Part shown: positions 52,062 to 60,844 of the stretch, in pieces
Layout of the letters: each line of letters opens with the position of its first letter
How positions within the stretch are numbered: the stretch's first letter is position 1
Assembly (NCBI GenBank): GCA_021806295.1
Contig: JAJZXS010000012.1
Coordinates: 1-61,268, forward strand
Length of the DNA stretch: 61,268 bases
Direction: 5' to 3'
From: Thermoplasmata archaeon
Lineage (GTDB): Archaea > Thermoplasmatota > Thermoplasmata > Thermoplasmatales > Thermoplasmataceae
Program-made: the position numbers and the translations under genes
The notes under the pieces: model-generated
Seen by the model: the letters and a program-made list of their open reading frames with translations, nothing else
Told to the model about the DNA's origin: nothing
Databases searched by the model: none

Positions 52062-52664
52062 ATGCAGGAGGAAATGTATACATATGAAAACCGTAGAATC
52101 ACCGGGGAGAATGGGTTCTCTGCAGAAATTATACCGGAAAACCGCTGGAGGGAAATTTCTATTGAAGGCAGTATCAATATCAATCTATCACTTGAAAATG
52201 GAATTTACATTATAAGGCATAATTATCTTAAAGAGGGATATGTTAAAAAGAATTCTGTTATGGAATATGAGGGGAAGACCTTCATTATTGATCATCAGGG
52301 ACTTAAAAATTTAAAGATGAACAAAATAAATTTTTATATTTTTTCAGGAGAAACAAGGGTGGCATATGTCAATGTTTTTAGAAAGGATGTAAACATAGAT
52401 GTGGATGACCCTCAGTATATAATTCCTGTAATGATTTACATAGCCATACTTTCTAAAAAATTGAAAACTCGTGGAAATAAAATTTACCTGAAGAATAGGA
52501 ATCTAATAGCTTTCGGTTCTATGATTTATCTATTTACCGGCATCCTCTCATTTACAGGCCTGGATATAGAGAATAATTATGAGATGTTATTGGTATTAAC
52601 CCCCATAGTTATTTTAGCAGTGCAGATGCTTTATTATATTTTAATAAAGGGCCAGTTATTTTAG
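52062..52664 (+). CDS. Hypothetical protein with two C-terminal membrane helices
   Basis: I do not recognise this 200-residue protein. The first 130 residues are strand-rich and soluble (RWREISIEGSININLSLENG; FIIDHQGLKNLKMNKI), resembling a small beta-rich domain. Two hydrophobic helices follow (about 149-165 and 176-195), separated by the loop GLDIENNYEM. It could be anchored by its tail. No export signal is seen. Confidence 0.6.
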   Translation: MQEEMYTYENRRITGENGFSAEIIPENRWREISIEGSININLSLENGIYIIRHNYLKEGYVKKNSVMEYEGKTFIIDHQGLKNLKMNKINFYIFSGETRVAYVNVFRKDVNIDVDDPQYIIPVMIYIAILSKKLKTRGNKIYLKNRNLIAFGSMIYLFTGILSFTGLDIENNYEMLLVLTPIVILAVQMLYYILIKGQLF

Positions 52665-52705
52665 ATGGATACCAAACTATTTAAGAAAGCAATAATTTCA
52701 ATATC

Positions 52706-53698
52706 ATGAGCCTCAAATCTGAATTAACCCTTGATGTTATAGATACGCATACTGAGGGTGAGCCAACACGTATAATTTTCTGGAATGATATACCTAAAAA
52801 TATGCCAGACGCATTATCAGTAAGAAATTATTTTATCCAGCACTATGATTATATAAGAACAACGATATTGCAGGAACCACGGGGGCACAAAGACCAGTTC
52901 GGTGCTGTGCTTCTTCCTCCAGTAAATCCCGGTAGCAACTATACAGTGATATATCCAACAACAGACTCATATTTAGATATGTGCGGCCATGCCACAATAG
53001 GTGTGAGTACAGCACTCGTTGCCCTGGGATACGTTCAGAATAATGGCAGTGAAAAAGTAATTACGTATGACACTGTGGCAGGTACAGTAAAAGCAAGGGT
53101 AAAAATAGAGAATGGAGAACCGGTTTCTGTATCAATAGTGGACGTAAAATCATATTTTGTAAAGAAAATCAGCATAGACATAGATGGAAAAAGCATACCG
53201 GTAAACATATCATACGGCGGCAATTTTTATGCCATAGTGGAATCTAATTCTATCGGAATCGATGTGGATCCAGCAAACATAGAAAAACTTCTGGAATATG
53301 GAAAAGTTATCAGGGAAAAATCACAGCAAACCATCCGGGAGATGTACCCTGATAGTACAAAAAATCTGAAACCACTTGCTATGATTACAGATAGCAGGCA
53401 TGATTACCGTGCCGTTGTTACCTTTGCAGGAAATAGCTTTGATAGATCTCCCTGCGGGACAGGTACAGCTGCTAGGGCTGCATTGCTTGTCCATGATGGA
53501 AAACTGGATGTGAACGGGCAGTACACTAATGAGTCTATAATAGGGTCCAGATTTATATGCAAAATAATTTCATCTGAGACGGTAAATGGTAATATTATAA
53601 TTGTGCCTGAAATTACAGGAAGAGCGTGGATAACACAGCTATGTAAAATCATAGTGAGTCCAGAAGACCCCCTAAAACATGGATTTCTTGTACAGTAA
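52706..53698 (+). CDS. Proline racemase family enzyme
   Basis: The 330-residue enzyme has DTHTEGEPTRI at the start and RGHKDQFGAVL. Both catalytic cysteines are present: MCGHATIG for the first and DRSPCGTGTAAR for the second. Two cysteines indicate a racemase/epimerase (proline racemase or 4-hydroxyproline 2-epimerase) rather than a hydroxyproline dehydratase, which has Thr at one site. No hydroxyproline pathway gene is adjacent, so the substrate is uncertain. Confidence 0.9.
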   Translation: MSLKSELTLDVIDTHTEGEPTRIIFWNDIPKNMPDALSVRNYFIQHYDYIRTTILQEPRGHKDQFGAVLLPPVNPGSNYTVIYPTTDSYLDMCGHATIGVSTALVALGYVQNNGSEKVITYDTVAGTVKARVKIENGEPVSVSIVDVKSYFVKKISIDIDGKSIPVNISYGGNFYAIVESNSIGIDVDPANIEKLLEYGKVIREKSQQTIREMYPDSTKNLKPLAMITDSRHDYRAVVTFAGNSFDRSPCGTGTAARAALLVHDGKLDVNGQYTNESIIGSRFICKIISSETVNGNIIIVPEITGRAWITQLCKIIVSPEDPLKHGFLVQ

Positions 53699-53892
53699 TG
53701 ACTGACGCGGGATAGTATAATATAATTATTATAAACTAAGGCTTTACCATCCTAGCAAAATATAAGTGTCAATGCATTTAATTACCAATAATTCCTTTCA
53801 CTATCAACAGATAATCGAAATAGTTATTAAGATTTTATGACTATTATCATAAGAATTGATTAATGAAACAATTATAAAAAGGTGAATGTAAA

Positions 53893-54801
53893 GTGCTTCA
53901 GATCAGTAAAGATGAATATAAACGCAAAAAAGGTATTGCCATCGCCACAGCACAGCTGCTGTTCCATATAGACCCTGATGTAAATCCGGATCAGAGCATA
54001 AATGAGTTCCTCCGTATTCTGGAAAACAAAAAAGATTTAATTACAACAACCTATGGCTGGACCTCTGGAGACGAGGTTGCGAGGTTAATTCTTCAGGAGG
54101 GACTGGATACTGAAGAAGTAAAGCGCAGGATCTTGCACTACAAAAGTAGAAGAAATTTAACTTCCAGAAAAAAACATAACGAACTTAAAAGCACTGTAGC
54201 TGATTATTTGTCCAATTATTGCCAGAAGTCAAAAACTTATGAGGGATTGTTTGATCAGATTCAGTTTTTGCCGGAGACCAGAATCAATTATTTTGGTTCT
54301 GGGATTGAACTGGGCAAGGACAATATAATAAATATTATGAAAACATTGACGGAACAAGAAAAATCAGATGTTCTCCGGGATGTTAACGCAAGAATTGACA
54401 AGAGAGATGCCGATAACAAATTGGGAAATGAGCTGGAAAAGTATCTAAAGGACATTGGAGGAAAATACGGAATTGATTGTTATATTGATGAATTTGAGTG
54501 TGTCAATAAGCATTATTATTTAATCAAGGTTTATATTGGAAACCGCGGAATCCTCTCAGACTTCAATGGTACGTTTTTAGAGTTAAGGGATGCCATGGCA
54601 AAGGAAATAGAATTAGAGGCGGAAGATAAAGTGACCTGCCCTTACTGTGGGCGTAAGATAGTAAGATTTGTAGCCATGAATGTAATAAAAAACTGTGAAT
54701 GTGGTGCCAGAATTGTGGTAAGCAACTATAGCGTAACTAAAGGAAGCGTCATTTATATGAAGAGGAGAGTATCATTCAGAAAACCGGTGAAATCTGATTG
54801 A
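53893..54801 (+). CDS. Hypothetical protein with C-terminal zinc-ribbon-like motif
   Basis: I do not recognise this 302-residue protein. The first 150 residues are helical (HIDPDVNPDQSINEFLRILE; EVKRRILHYKSRRNL) and lysine-rich. A middle region has strands (YLIKVYIGNRGILSDFN). The C-terminal 50 residues contain CPYCGRKIVRF...CECGARIVV, four cysteines in zinc-ribbon spacing. The GTG at 53893 is used, behind AAGGTGAA. It lies at the border between the metabolic block and the decaying accessory region. Confidence 0.6.
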   Translation: MLQISKDEYKRKKGIAIATAQLLFHIDPDVNPDQSINEFLRILENKKDLITTTYGWTSGDEVARLILQEGLDTEEVKRRILHYKSRRNLTSRKKHNELKSTVADYLSNYCQKSKTYEGLFDQIQFLPETRINYFGSGIELGKDNIINIMKTLTEQEKSDVLRDVNARIDKRDADNKLGNELEKYLKDIGGKYGIDCYIDEFECVNKHYYLIKVYIGNRGILSDFNGTFLELRDAMAKEIELEAEDKVTCPYCGRKIVRFVAMNVIKNCECGARIVVSNYSVTKGSVIYMKRRVSFRKPVKSD

Positions 54802-54816
54802 TTCCTATAAATTTAT

Positions 54817-54915
54817 ATGAGTAGGATACCGTACCAATGGGAAAATTATGCATATATCATGAGGAATTATAATCCTGAATTGACCTGTGAGGACATAATT
54901 AAAGATTTAAGTTAA
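54817..54915 (+). CDS. Very small open frame, 32 residues
   Basis: MSRIPYQWENYAYIMRNYN... ends with DIIKDLS. It follows the zinc-ribbon gene by 15 bases and has natural-looking composition. It may be a small partner or a fragment of a longer gene. No ribosome-binding site is obvious. Confidence 0.25.
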   Translation: MSRIPYQWENYAYIMRNYNPELTCEDIIKDLS

Positions 54916-55083
54916 TATTGAATTAATATTTATGAATAATACAATAAATACAAGCAGCTTGCCATCCATGTGATTGAGATATAATTTGATTAATGGTTCA
55001 TTTGCAAAGTAATAGAATGAACATTTGTTTAAACATAAGCAAAACTTTACATATAGATTTGTGGTGTGGGAATTGAAGTGGGA

Positions 55084-55320
55084 ATGACTCAAGAAGCTAT
55101 AATAGATGACAAAGGCAGAATAGTGATTTTGAAAGAGATGAGGGATTCACTTGATCTTAAGCCAGGTATGAAGGTAAAACTGCATAGAGAATCGAACAGG
55201 ATAATAATTGAAAAATCGCTATCTCCAGAAGAGTTTATAGGGAAAATGGAGGGTTTCATCCGTAATGACTCCAAGATTCCTGTTGCCGATCCTATTAACC
55301 TCAAAAATATATGGAAGTGA
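55084..55320 (+). CDS. AbrB/VapB-type antitoxin
   Basis: The protein, about 78 residues from the ATG at 55084, has an AbrB swapped-hairpin domain (IDDKGRIVILKEMRDSLDLK) followed by a charged C-terminal arm (SPEEFIGKMEGFIRND...LKNIWK) that in VapB proteins threads into the toxin. A longer GTG start at 55066 is possible. The PIN gene starts eight bases after the stop, so the pair forms a VapBC-like toxin-antitoxin unit. Confidence 0.85.
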   Translation: MTQEAIIDDKGRIVILKEMRDSLDLKPGMKVKLHRESNRIIIEKSLSPEEFIGKMEGFIRNDSKIPVADPINLKNIWK

Positions 55321-55327
55321 ATTTGTC

Positions 55328-55735
55328 TTGGGATTAATTTATATAGATGCAAACTATTGGATTTATTGGTTTGACAGGAGACTACCAGAACACAATTATG
55401 TGAATGGAGCCATGCAGAATGCTATAAGAGAAGGAGTAGTAGTGAATACTGTGACTTTGATGGAAGTAGCGCACTATCTTAGAAATCTTTCAACGTCTGT
55501 ACTTAATGAAAAAATAAAGATAATAACCAGTCTTTCCACACTTACCCTGGTCGATTTTAACTCCGGCATTTTAAAGTCTTCTATCAATTTTCTTTCTACA
55601 TACTCTCAAAGCGGACTGGGTGGGAGGGATTGTGTAATCCTGGCCACTATGAAAGCCATGAATTCAAAAGAACTTCTCACTCACAATAGAGCGTTCAAGA
55701 AGGTCAATGGTATCAAGGTCATAGATGAAATTTAA
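55328..55735 (+). CDS. PIN-domain (VapC-like) toxin
   Basis: The protein of about 135 residues has PIN ribonuclease motifs: YIDANYWIYWF with the first Asp, TLMEVAHYL with Glu, and GGRDCVILATMKA with the third acid. The fourth position reads LLTHNRAF, an Asn where Asp is common. A TTG at 55328 puts the first motif near the usual residue 6. The open frame extends upstream to 55265 inside the antitoxin gene, so the start is uncertain. It would cleave RNA when released from the AbrB partner. Confidence 0.82.
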   Translation: MGLIYIDANYWIYWFDRRLPEHNYVNGAMQNAIREGVVVNTVTLMEVAHYLRNLSTSVLNEKIKIITSLSTLTLVDFNSGILKSSINFLSTYSQSGLGGRDCVILATMKAMNSKELLTHNRAFKKVNGIKVIDEI

Positions 55736-55879
55736 GTAGTAGATTTCCATGCTTGTATTTAAGGGCCGTCTGGATTTGATTAAAGTTTTAAGATAATACT
55801 ATTTTTTTATCCTTAACATAGACTCCTCTACACAATGTTACAACTGGGTAGCGTTTTATAAATATTTCTCAAAGAAAAA

Positions 55880-56066
55880 TCAATGATAAAAATCTTTCTT
55901 CTAATCCGTTTTTCTGAAAGCAGAAAGAAGCAAAAAATGCCAAGATTAGCTCTATGGCCTGAAAGATTTCCGCCATTCAGAATAATCTGCCCCTTTAAAG
56001 GCTCAATTATTCGAGCAATTGTCCTAATAAGTGTAGTCTTCCAGACCCCTTGTGGCCAGGAAACAT
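55880..56066 (-). pseudogene. ABC-transporter ATPase fragment
   Basis: On the minus strand, a degenerate Walker A (GHKGSGRLHLL, expected GPNGSGKTTLL) at about 56035-56060 is followed after a frameshift by IIEPLKGQIILNGGNLSGHR. That is the sequence of an ABC ATPase between Walker A and the Q-loop. No start, signature motif or Walker B is found nearby. The gene is dead. An open frame on the plus strand here is only its shadow. Confidence 0.5.
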
Positions 56067-56212
56067 ATATCTGAAAGATTCAGAGGCTACGAACTTAAAT
56101 CCGCATATAACGGATCTTCCATAATAACCTGATTCTATATTTTCATTCCAGTATGTGCATATTATTTCAATGATTTACGCTTATTGGAAGAATTTGTATT
56201 AAATACTCGCAG

Positions 56213-56968
56213 TTATTTTTCACTTTTTCCCTCGATCCTATTATTTTTTCTAATAGGTTCCCGCAGGTAATATATTATAGCACCGAACAGAGTCATTGCA
56301 AATGCCACGTAAAATACCTTTTTAAGTGAGTGCATGAAAGCTTGGGCAAGGACTCCTGGAAACCAGGTTGTCCTAGTAATTGTAGCAAGGGCAGAGGGCG
56401 AAATCTGCGGCCCAAGGTGAAGCAGTGTTACAATTTCAGTTACTGGATTAATCCCGAGTAATGCGCTGAAAATGGCATCGGTGGGTGGTAATGATGAAAG
56501 TGATTTTGCAACCAAGTAATTAACACCCGCACCAGTGAGTCCGGTAAATAGTGTATGGGGAAGCACCCCCGTCATTGCCACTATGAGTATCGTAAAGAAA
56601 ATCCCCATGCTTGCGGTTGATCCTACGTTTCTCAAAGTTGAAAACATTCCAGAGGCCCCCCCTATCTTCAGGGGGAACTGAAGACATTAATGCTGATGCA
56701 TTAGGAGCATTGAACATTCCATAGCCTGCACCGAAAACAAACAGCAAAACTGCCATTTCTGTATACACGAAATACGCGCTTATAGTAGTGAGCATAAATA
56801 TGGCAGATGCTGACATCACCAGTCCGATGGTTGCTATACCTTTAGAACCATGCTTATCGGATAACTTACCTCCGATAGGCCCAAATATTGCCATTCCAAC
56901 CGTCATTGGTAACATAAATATATCAGCCCAGAATGGAATGTAATGAATTAAAATGCCATCAATTAATT
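56213..56968 (-). pseudogene. MFS drug-exporter-like pseudogene
   Basis: A C-terminal part of a DHA2/EmrB-type transporter. The upper piece has TVGMAIFGPIGGKLSDKHGS (motif A) and AGYGMFNAPNASALMSSV. After a run of seven C bases (56657-56663, seven G in the reading strand) the frame shifts. It continues with MFSTLRNVGSTASMGIFF to 56213. The N-terminal half is missing, with a stop immediately upstream of the open stretch at 56968. Restoring one base in the G-run would rejoin the two frames, but the protein would still be truncated. Confidence 0.75.
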
Positions 56969-56969
56969 C

Positions 56970-58180
56970 TTATCTTTCATAATCGTAGGTTATTATTTTC
57001 CCGGACTTCGCCCAAAGATCCTTTGTAGCCTCCACAATTGCAGAGGTTTCTAGAGATCTTGTGCTTAGTAGGGGCACTTCATAAGACACCTGTATGATCT
57101 CACCATTTTTACCGCCTATAATGAAGCCCCACTTCTTTACCGAATTTAAGCTTAAGATAGTTTATGCTTTCTATAGGTTCTTTTCTCCTGGATAACTAGA
57201 TGAAAACTGCATTTTCTAGTGCCCTGACCTTATCAATGTTAGAGAAATATCTGGAAATACCAATGACTATTATATAAGTATTGGATTCTATAGAAATACT
57301 CTTTCTTACGCTCTTTTCATACTTCTAAAGTAGGCTCACAAGAAAAACTGATCTCGAGTAATCAAGGAAGTTTAGCAATGTAACTCTGCTTATCTTTCTC
57401 CCGGTACTTTTGAAATAATTAAGCAACTTTACCGAACTGAAATATGAGGCGTAGCTGCTGTATAGGATTTTGAGAAATATGTTTAAGTCTCCCACCCCCA
57501 TGATTCCATACCTTCTAACTATGCCCTTGAAGAAAATTGCATCAAAATAAGATGAAAGGGCCTCCAGTTTTCTTGATATGCTGGATGTCATTGTGATTTC
57601 TGGAAATGACCCAAATTCTAAAAAATCATTCATTGCCTTAAGAATAGCCCCCATCTCAATAGAATATTGTTTGCAATTCATTAATTTTAAGCCCTTTTGC
57701 AACAATGTATTCTCTGAAAGAGAGTGGATAAACAACGTATGTAAGGTTTCTTCCTGCTAGAGAAGTGGCTATTTCACGGCTTAGCAATTCAGAAGATGAT
57801 CCCGTTACTATTAGACGATATTTACCAGTATCGTAGATCTTCCTGACCCATTTATCCCAGTTTTCAACAATCTGGATTTCGTCAAGGAAAACATATATAA
57901 CCTCATTCGGATTGAACAGCTCCCTATGGGCTATAAGAAGATCGTCTAGATTGATAGCTGTTATTCCAACAAGTCATTCGTTCTCAAAGTTGAGATAAAG
58001 AGTATTATCTTTCTTAACGCCTTTTTTTAAAAGGTTATTCATGCATTGAAACATTACATAGGTTTTCCGGTTCGACTTGCTCCAGCAATAGCAATTATCT
58101 TATTTGATTCTAGATCAACTTTTATATCCGTTCAATAAGGCCTAGTATTTTTTGGCAGTTCCAGAGCGTTAAAACGTACT
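56970..58180 (-). pseudogene. DUF4143-type AAA ATPase pseudogene
   Basis: Fragments in order on the minus strand: a Walker A (AIAGASRTGKPM near 58080), VIYVFLDEIQIVENWDKWV (Walker B, near 57850-57890), KYRLIVTGSSSELLSREIA, then the longest piece 57325-57735 (LKAMNDFLEFGSFPEITM, DAIFFKGIVRRYGIMG), and a C-terminal tail (GEIIQVSYEVPLLSTRSLE) ending at 56970. At least four frameshifts or stops separate them. Intact homologues are archaeal AAA+ ATPases with a C-terminal DUF4143 nuclease-like domain. The gene is dead. Confidence 0.7.
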
Positions 58181-58458
58181 TGAAATCTCAATCGTTATCA
58201 TTAATGTATAGTAACTGTACATATTGTTATAACTTATGTTTAGTATGATATACAATTTGATATAGTTTTAAAGGGACTATTAGTGATGCTTCCAGTAGAG
58301 TGGGACAATGATAAAATAATTTATGGGTAGTGAGTTTACATGAGGATTTAGATATAAATGTGGTTCATATATCTGGCATGTAACTTCATTGTGGTGATAC
58401 ATTTCACATTGCCAGCCTGATGGCTTTTTCCTCAAAAAATGGTAATAACGGGAATTTA

Positions 58459-58776
58459 TCAATCATATTTCAATGCAGAAAACTTCTTTGAGAGCTCGTC
58501 AAAAACCAAATTTCTTTTTTCTCCACTCAAATGAAATACTGTTTTAATTATTGCTTCATTTGTAATGGTAAAGATATAATTCAATTTAATCACGCTATCC
58601 TGAGCAGCTCCATCACTCCGGGATATTGGTATACCGTTCATTCTTGTGTTAGTTGTGATCCCGGCTATGATAACATTACCCCATTCCTCGAACAATATAA
58701 GGGCGGGACGAATTTTAGAATCATCGGAATCGGTGAATTTCACCCTTGTTATTACAACATCGCCTGGTTCAGGCAT
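58459..58776 (-). CDS. PemK/MazF-family toxin
   Basis: The 105-residue protein has PEPGDVVITRVKF at the start, the RPALILFEEWGNVIIAGITTN core with the SH3-like barrel strands, and a C-terminal helix (FDELSKKFSALKYD). That is the MazF/PemK ribonuclease toxin pattern. Its ATG lies inside the last codons of the upstream RHH-like gene (overlap of eight bases), a standard antitoxin-toxin order. It looks intact. Confidence 0.85.
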   Translation of the reverse strand: MPEPGDVVITRVKFTDSDDSKIRPALILFEEWGNVIIAGITTNTRMNGIPISRSDGAAQDSVIKLNYIFTITNEAIIKTVFHLSGEKRNLVFDELSKKFSALKYD

Positions 58777-58993
58777 GTTCCCATCCCGAGTAATCTCCTT
58801 TTTCCCAAAGCTGTTTCATCCTCTCTTCCTGGGCCTTTTGTACAAAGGTTTCTAACTCTTTTGTTTCTTCTGCATATCTTATGAGATTGAGAATTGTTTC
58901 GCTGTAAGTTTCTCGCGGATATCTCTTAACTTTTTTAAGTGCTTCTACAACTGATTTATCCAGCTGAATTGTGGTGACTTCTGATTTTGACAC
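58769..58993 (-). CDS. RHH-type antitoxin for the MazF-like toxin
   Basis: The 74-residue protein begins with a ribbon strand (SEVTTIQLDKSVVEALKKV) and a helix (ETYSETILNLIRYAEE), followed by a charged C-terminal arm (EERMKQLWEKGDYSGWEHA) that should bind the toxin. It precedes and overlaps the toxin gene, so the pair is cotranscribed. An AT-rich stretch with TATA-like sequence lies just before its start. Confidence 0.8.
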   Translation of the reverse strand: MSKSEVTTIQLDKSVVEALKKVKRYPRETYSETILNLIRYAEETKELETFVQKAQEERMKQLWEKGDYSGWEHA

Positions 58994-59530
58994 TATTAGT
59001 TATCTATATTTGGTATATAATGATTTATATGTTAATACATATTATATCAAATAATGTCTTTAAATTGTTTGGCTTTTTGATTATTCGAAAAATATATGGT
59101 TTCGCCCAAAGTTTCTTTCCAATTCCAAAACTTTTTGTATTGCAGGATTGACATAAAATAGAGAACAGATAACGTCAGCTGGTAAGGTTGATTCCAATGT
59201 AGAGTTGCATCTATTTAACTGGGATTTTCTTCAAACATACATTAGATTCAGAGGAATAAGGGCGGGCAGAATAGCTGGTCTTGATCATATTTACAGGAAT
59301 ATTAATTGATCTGTCCTTAGAAGTAATACTTAACTCTGAATCTGTATATTCTATGAGAAATGTGGGTTGTGTACCATATTATGTGTAAATATAAACCCCC
59401 TGTTACTAATGAAATGATCATTAAATAATTATAATAATTTTTAATGTTGTGGGCAGTATTATAAAAATTAATGGGAAAATGGTTCAAAAAAATCATTAAA
59501 AGTATCCTGAAAGTTATATAGCACTAAAGA
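58994..59530. other. Non-coding stretch with gene and IS debris
   Basis: No intact gene is seen in these 537 bases. On the plus strand a start-less open stretch of about 50 codons ends at 59312 (DFLQTYIRFRGIRAGRIAG), possibly the tail of a lost gene. A solo IS256-type terminal repeat lies at 59369-59405. The rest is AT-rich and holds TATA-like runs. Confidence 0.4.
59369..59427 (+). repeat. Solo IS256-type terminal repeat
   Basis: GTGTACCATATTATGTGTAA and the following bases, with TATAAACCCCCTGTTA and TGATCATTAAATAA, match the left end of the IS256-like element (36528-36585) with a few differences. No transposase is adjacent, so this is a relic end. Confidence 0.7.
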
Positions 59531-60046
59531 CTAATTCTTGACCTTAAGTTTATCACCAAATATTTCCCGCAGGATATTTTCGTAACTTGAAAATATCTCA
59601 TCTTGCAGCTTTCCCCTCCCCTGAAAATTATTGTGGACAAGGTGAAATTTAATTTTTTCCCCCTTTGATTCCAGTAAAAGCTCTGGTAGAGAAAATGGAT
59701 TTCCATTTGTGAGTTCAACTTTATCAATACTTGAACACTGGATCACTTTGAATTTTGGAGGTACTTCTTTTAGTTTTGATTCAAGATTCGCTTCTATCTC
59801 TTTACCCCTTTCTAGATTTTCTGCAATTAGGCTTTTCACTTCATCCTTTGTTACCTTATAATTTGAAATCTCTCCTGCCACCGGGATCAGTCTGGAAGGA
59901 TTATCCGTAGATGTATAAAACAAATCTGAGCGCCTCTCTTTTTTATCCATTACCAGAAATTGGTATATTTCCTCCTGCGTAAATATAAGATGGTAGGTTG
60001 TATTCCATAGCGATGCATTATCAATTGATCCAATAACATTAACCAT
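59531..60046 (-). CDS. Hypothetical protein in accessory region
   Basis: I do not recognise this 171-residue protein. It has an N-terminal segment with aromatic residues (SLWNTTYHLIFTQEEIYQFL), a helix with many charged residues (EVKSLIAENLERGKEIEANL), and a strand pair (KFKVIQCSSIDKVEL), ending KLKVKN. No membrane helix or metal motif is seen. It lies between a solo IS end and another orphan gene, so it is likely acquired. Confidence 0.5.
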   Translation of the reverse strand: MVNVIGSIDNASLWNTTYHLIFTQEEIYQFLVMDKKERRSDLFYTSTDNPSRLIPVAGEISNYKVTKDEVKSLIAENLERGKEIEANLESKLKEVPPKFKVIQCSSIDKVELTNGNPFSLPELLLESKGEKIKFHLVHNNFQGRGKLQDEIFSSYENILREIFGDKLKVKN

Positions 60047-60233
60047 ATTTTCTTAATTTGCCATATATAATAAACTTTTTGATTTTGGGCATTGCCAAAA
60101 ATTTGGTTGATTTTTTATGATTCATAACCAGCATATACATTTATATAAACTATACGTTATATAATTTCTTTAGGTTTGTTTAACTTAAAACTGTCCATAA
60201 CCACTCTCATCTCTGGATGCAGACAATCAGATA

Positions 60234-60839
60234 TCAAATAAGAAACAATAGTTTTTTTATTAGTTCCTTTCTGTCTTTGCCAGAAATACGTTCAAAAGTT
60301 GAATTGTCCTCTATGATTCCTCCATCCAGGAAGCCCCGCAGGAAATCAAATTTAGATATTACTGAAGACAACCATTCAAATCTAGCAGAGTAAAACGTGT
60401 CACTAGAAAGTAACGCAATTATATCGCCACAATCCTTTGTGAATTTATCGTTCAAGTGATCCTTGTTTGTTGTATTTTCAAGCGACAAGTCATAGTGTCT
60501 ATCCCATGCGGCTTTTAACTTTAGCAAGAAAAGCATCGAGATCTCCTGAACTATGACAATGAATTCAGGTTCAAATGAATAAGAAATATTTTTAGTAACA
60601 GTTTCGTATTTAAGTTCCATCAAATTGAGTGATTTGGATGTTACATGGAAGTGATCGTTTTTTGGCAGAAAGTCAAGATAAATATCTCCAGAATCCAAAC
60701 TTTTCAAATATAGTGTGTTTCTTTCAGAATCCTTTTCTTTATTATATAGCGTGTCCAAACTTTCATAATTTGTTCGACAATTGCCATATTTATTAATTTG
60801 AAAATTATCAGTGGGATATGGAAGCGAACCACATCCCAT
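60234..60839 (-). CDS. Orphan protein, possibly truncated nucleotidyltransferase-like
   Basis: The 201-residue frame contains DSGDIYLDFLP and later LFLLKLKAAWDRHYDL...KDCGDIIALLSSD. That pairing of acidic strand, Lys-rich helix and Asp resembles the C-terminal half of AbiEii-like nucleotidyltransferases. The apparent start (MGCGSLPYPTDNF) lies within ten bases of the next transposase gene, so the true N-terminus may have been removed by an insertion. The family call is weak. Confidence 0.4.
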   Translation of the reverse strand: MGCGSLPYPTDNFQINKYGNCRTNYESLDTLYNKEKDSERNTLYLKSLDSGDIYLDFLPKNDHFHVTSKSLNLMELKYETVTKNISYSFEPEFIVIVQEISMLFLLKLKAAWDRHYDLSLENTTNKDHLNDKFTKDCGDIIALLSSDTFYSARFEWLSSVISKFDFLRGFLDGGIIEDNSTFERISGKDRKELIKKLLFLI

Positions 60840-60844
60840 TAATT

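Noticed and set aside
55880-56066. ABC ATPase fragment as part of the peptide system
   Set aside because: Circular bacteriocin loci often have an ABC ATPase, but this one is 20 kb away, dead and inside another decaying block.
55883-56074. A 63-codon plus-strand open frame
   Set aside because: It is the reverse of an ABC ATPase pseudogene and has no family features of its own.
58280-58462. 60-codon minus-strand open frame after the MazF-like toxin
   Set aside because: Composition is not protein-like, there is no ribosome-binding site, and it lies in sequence next to pseudogene debris.
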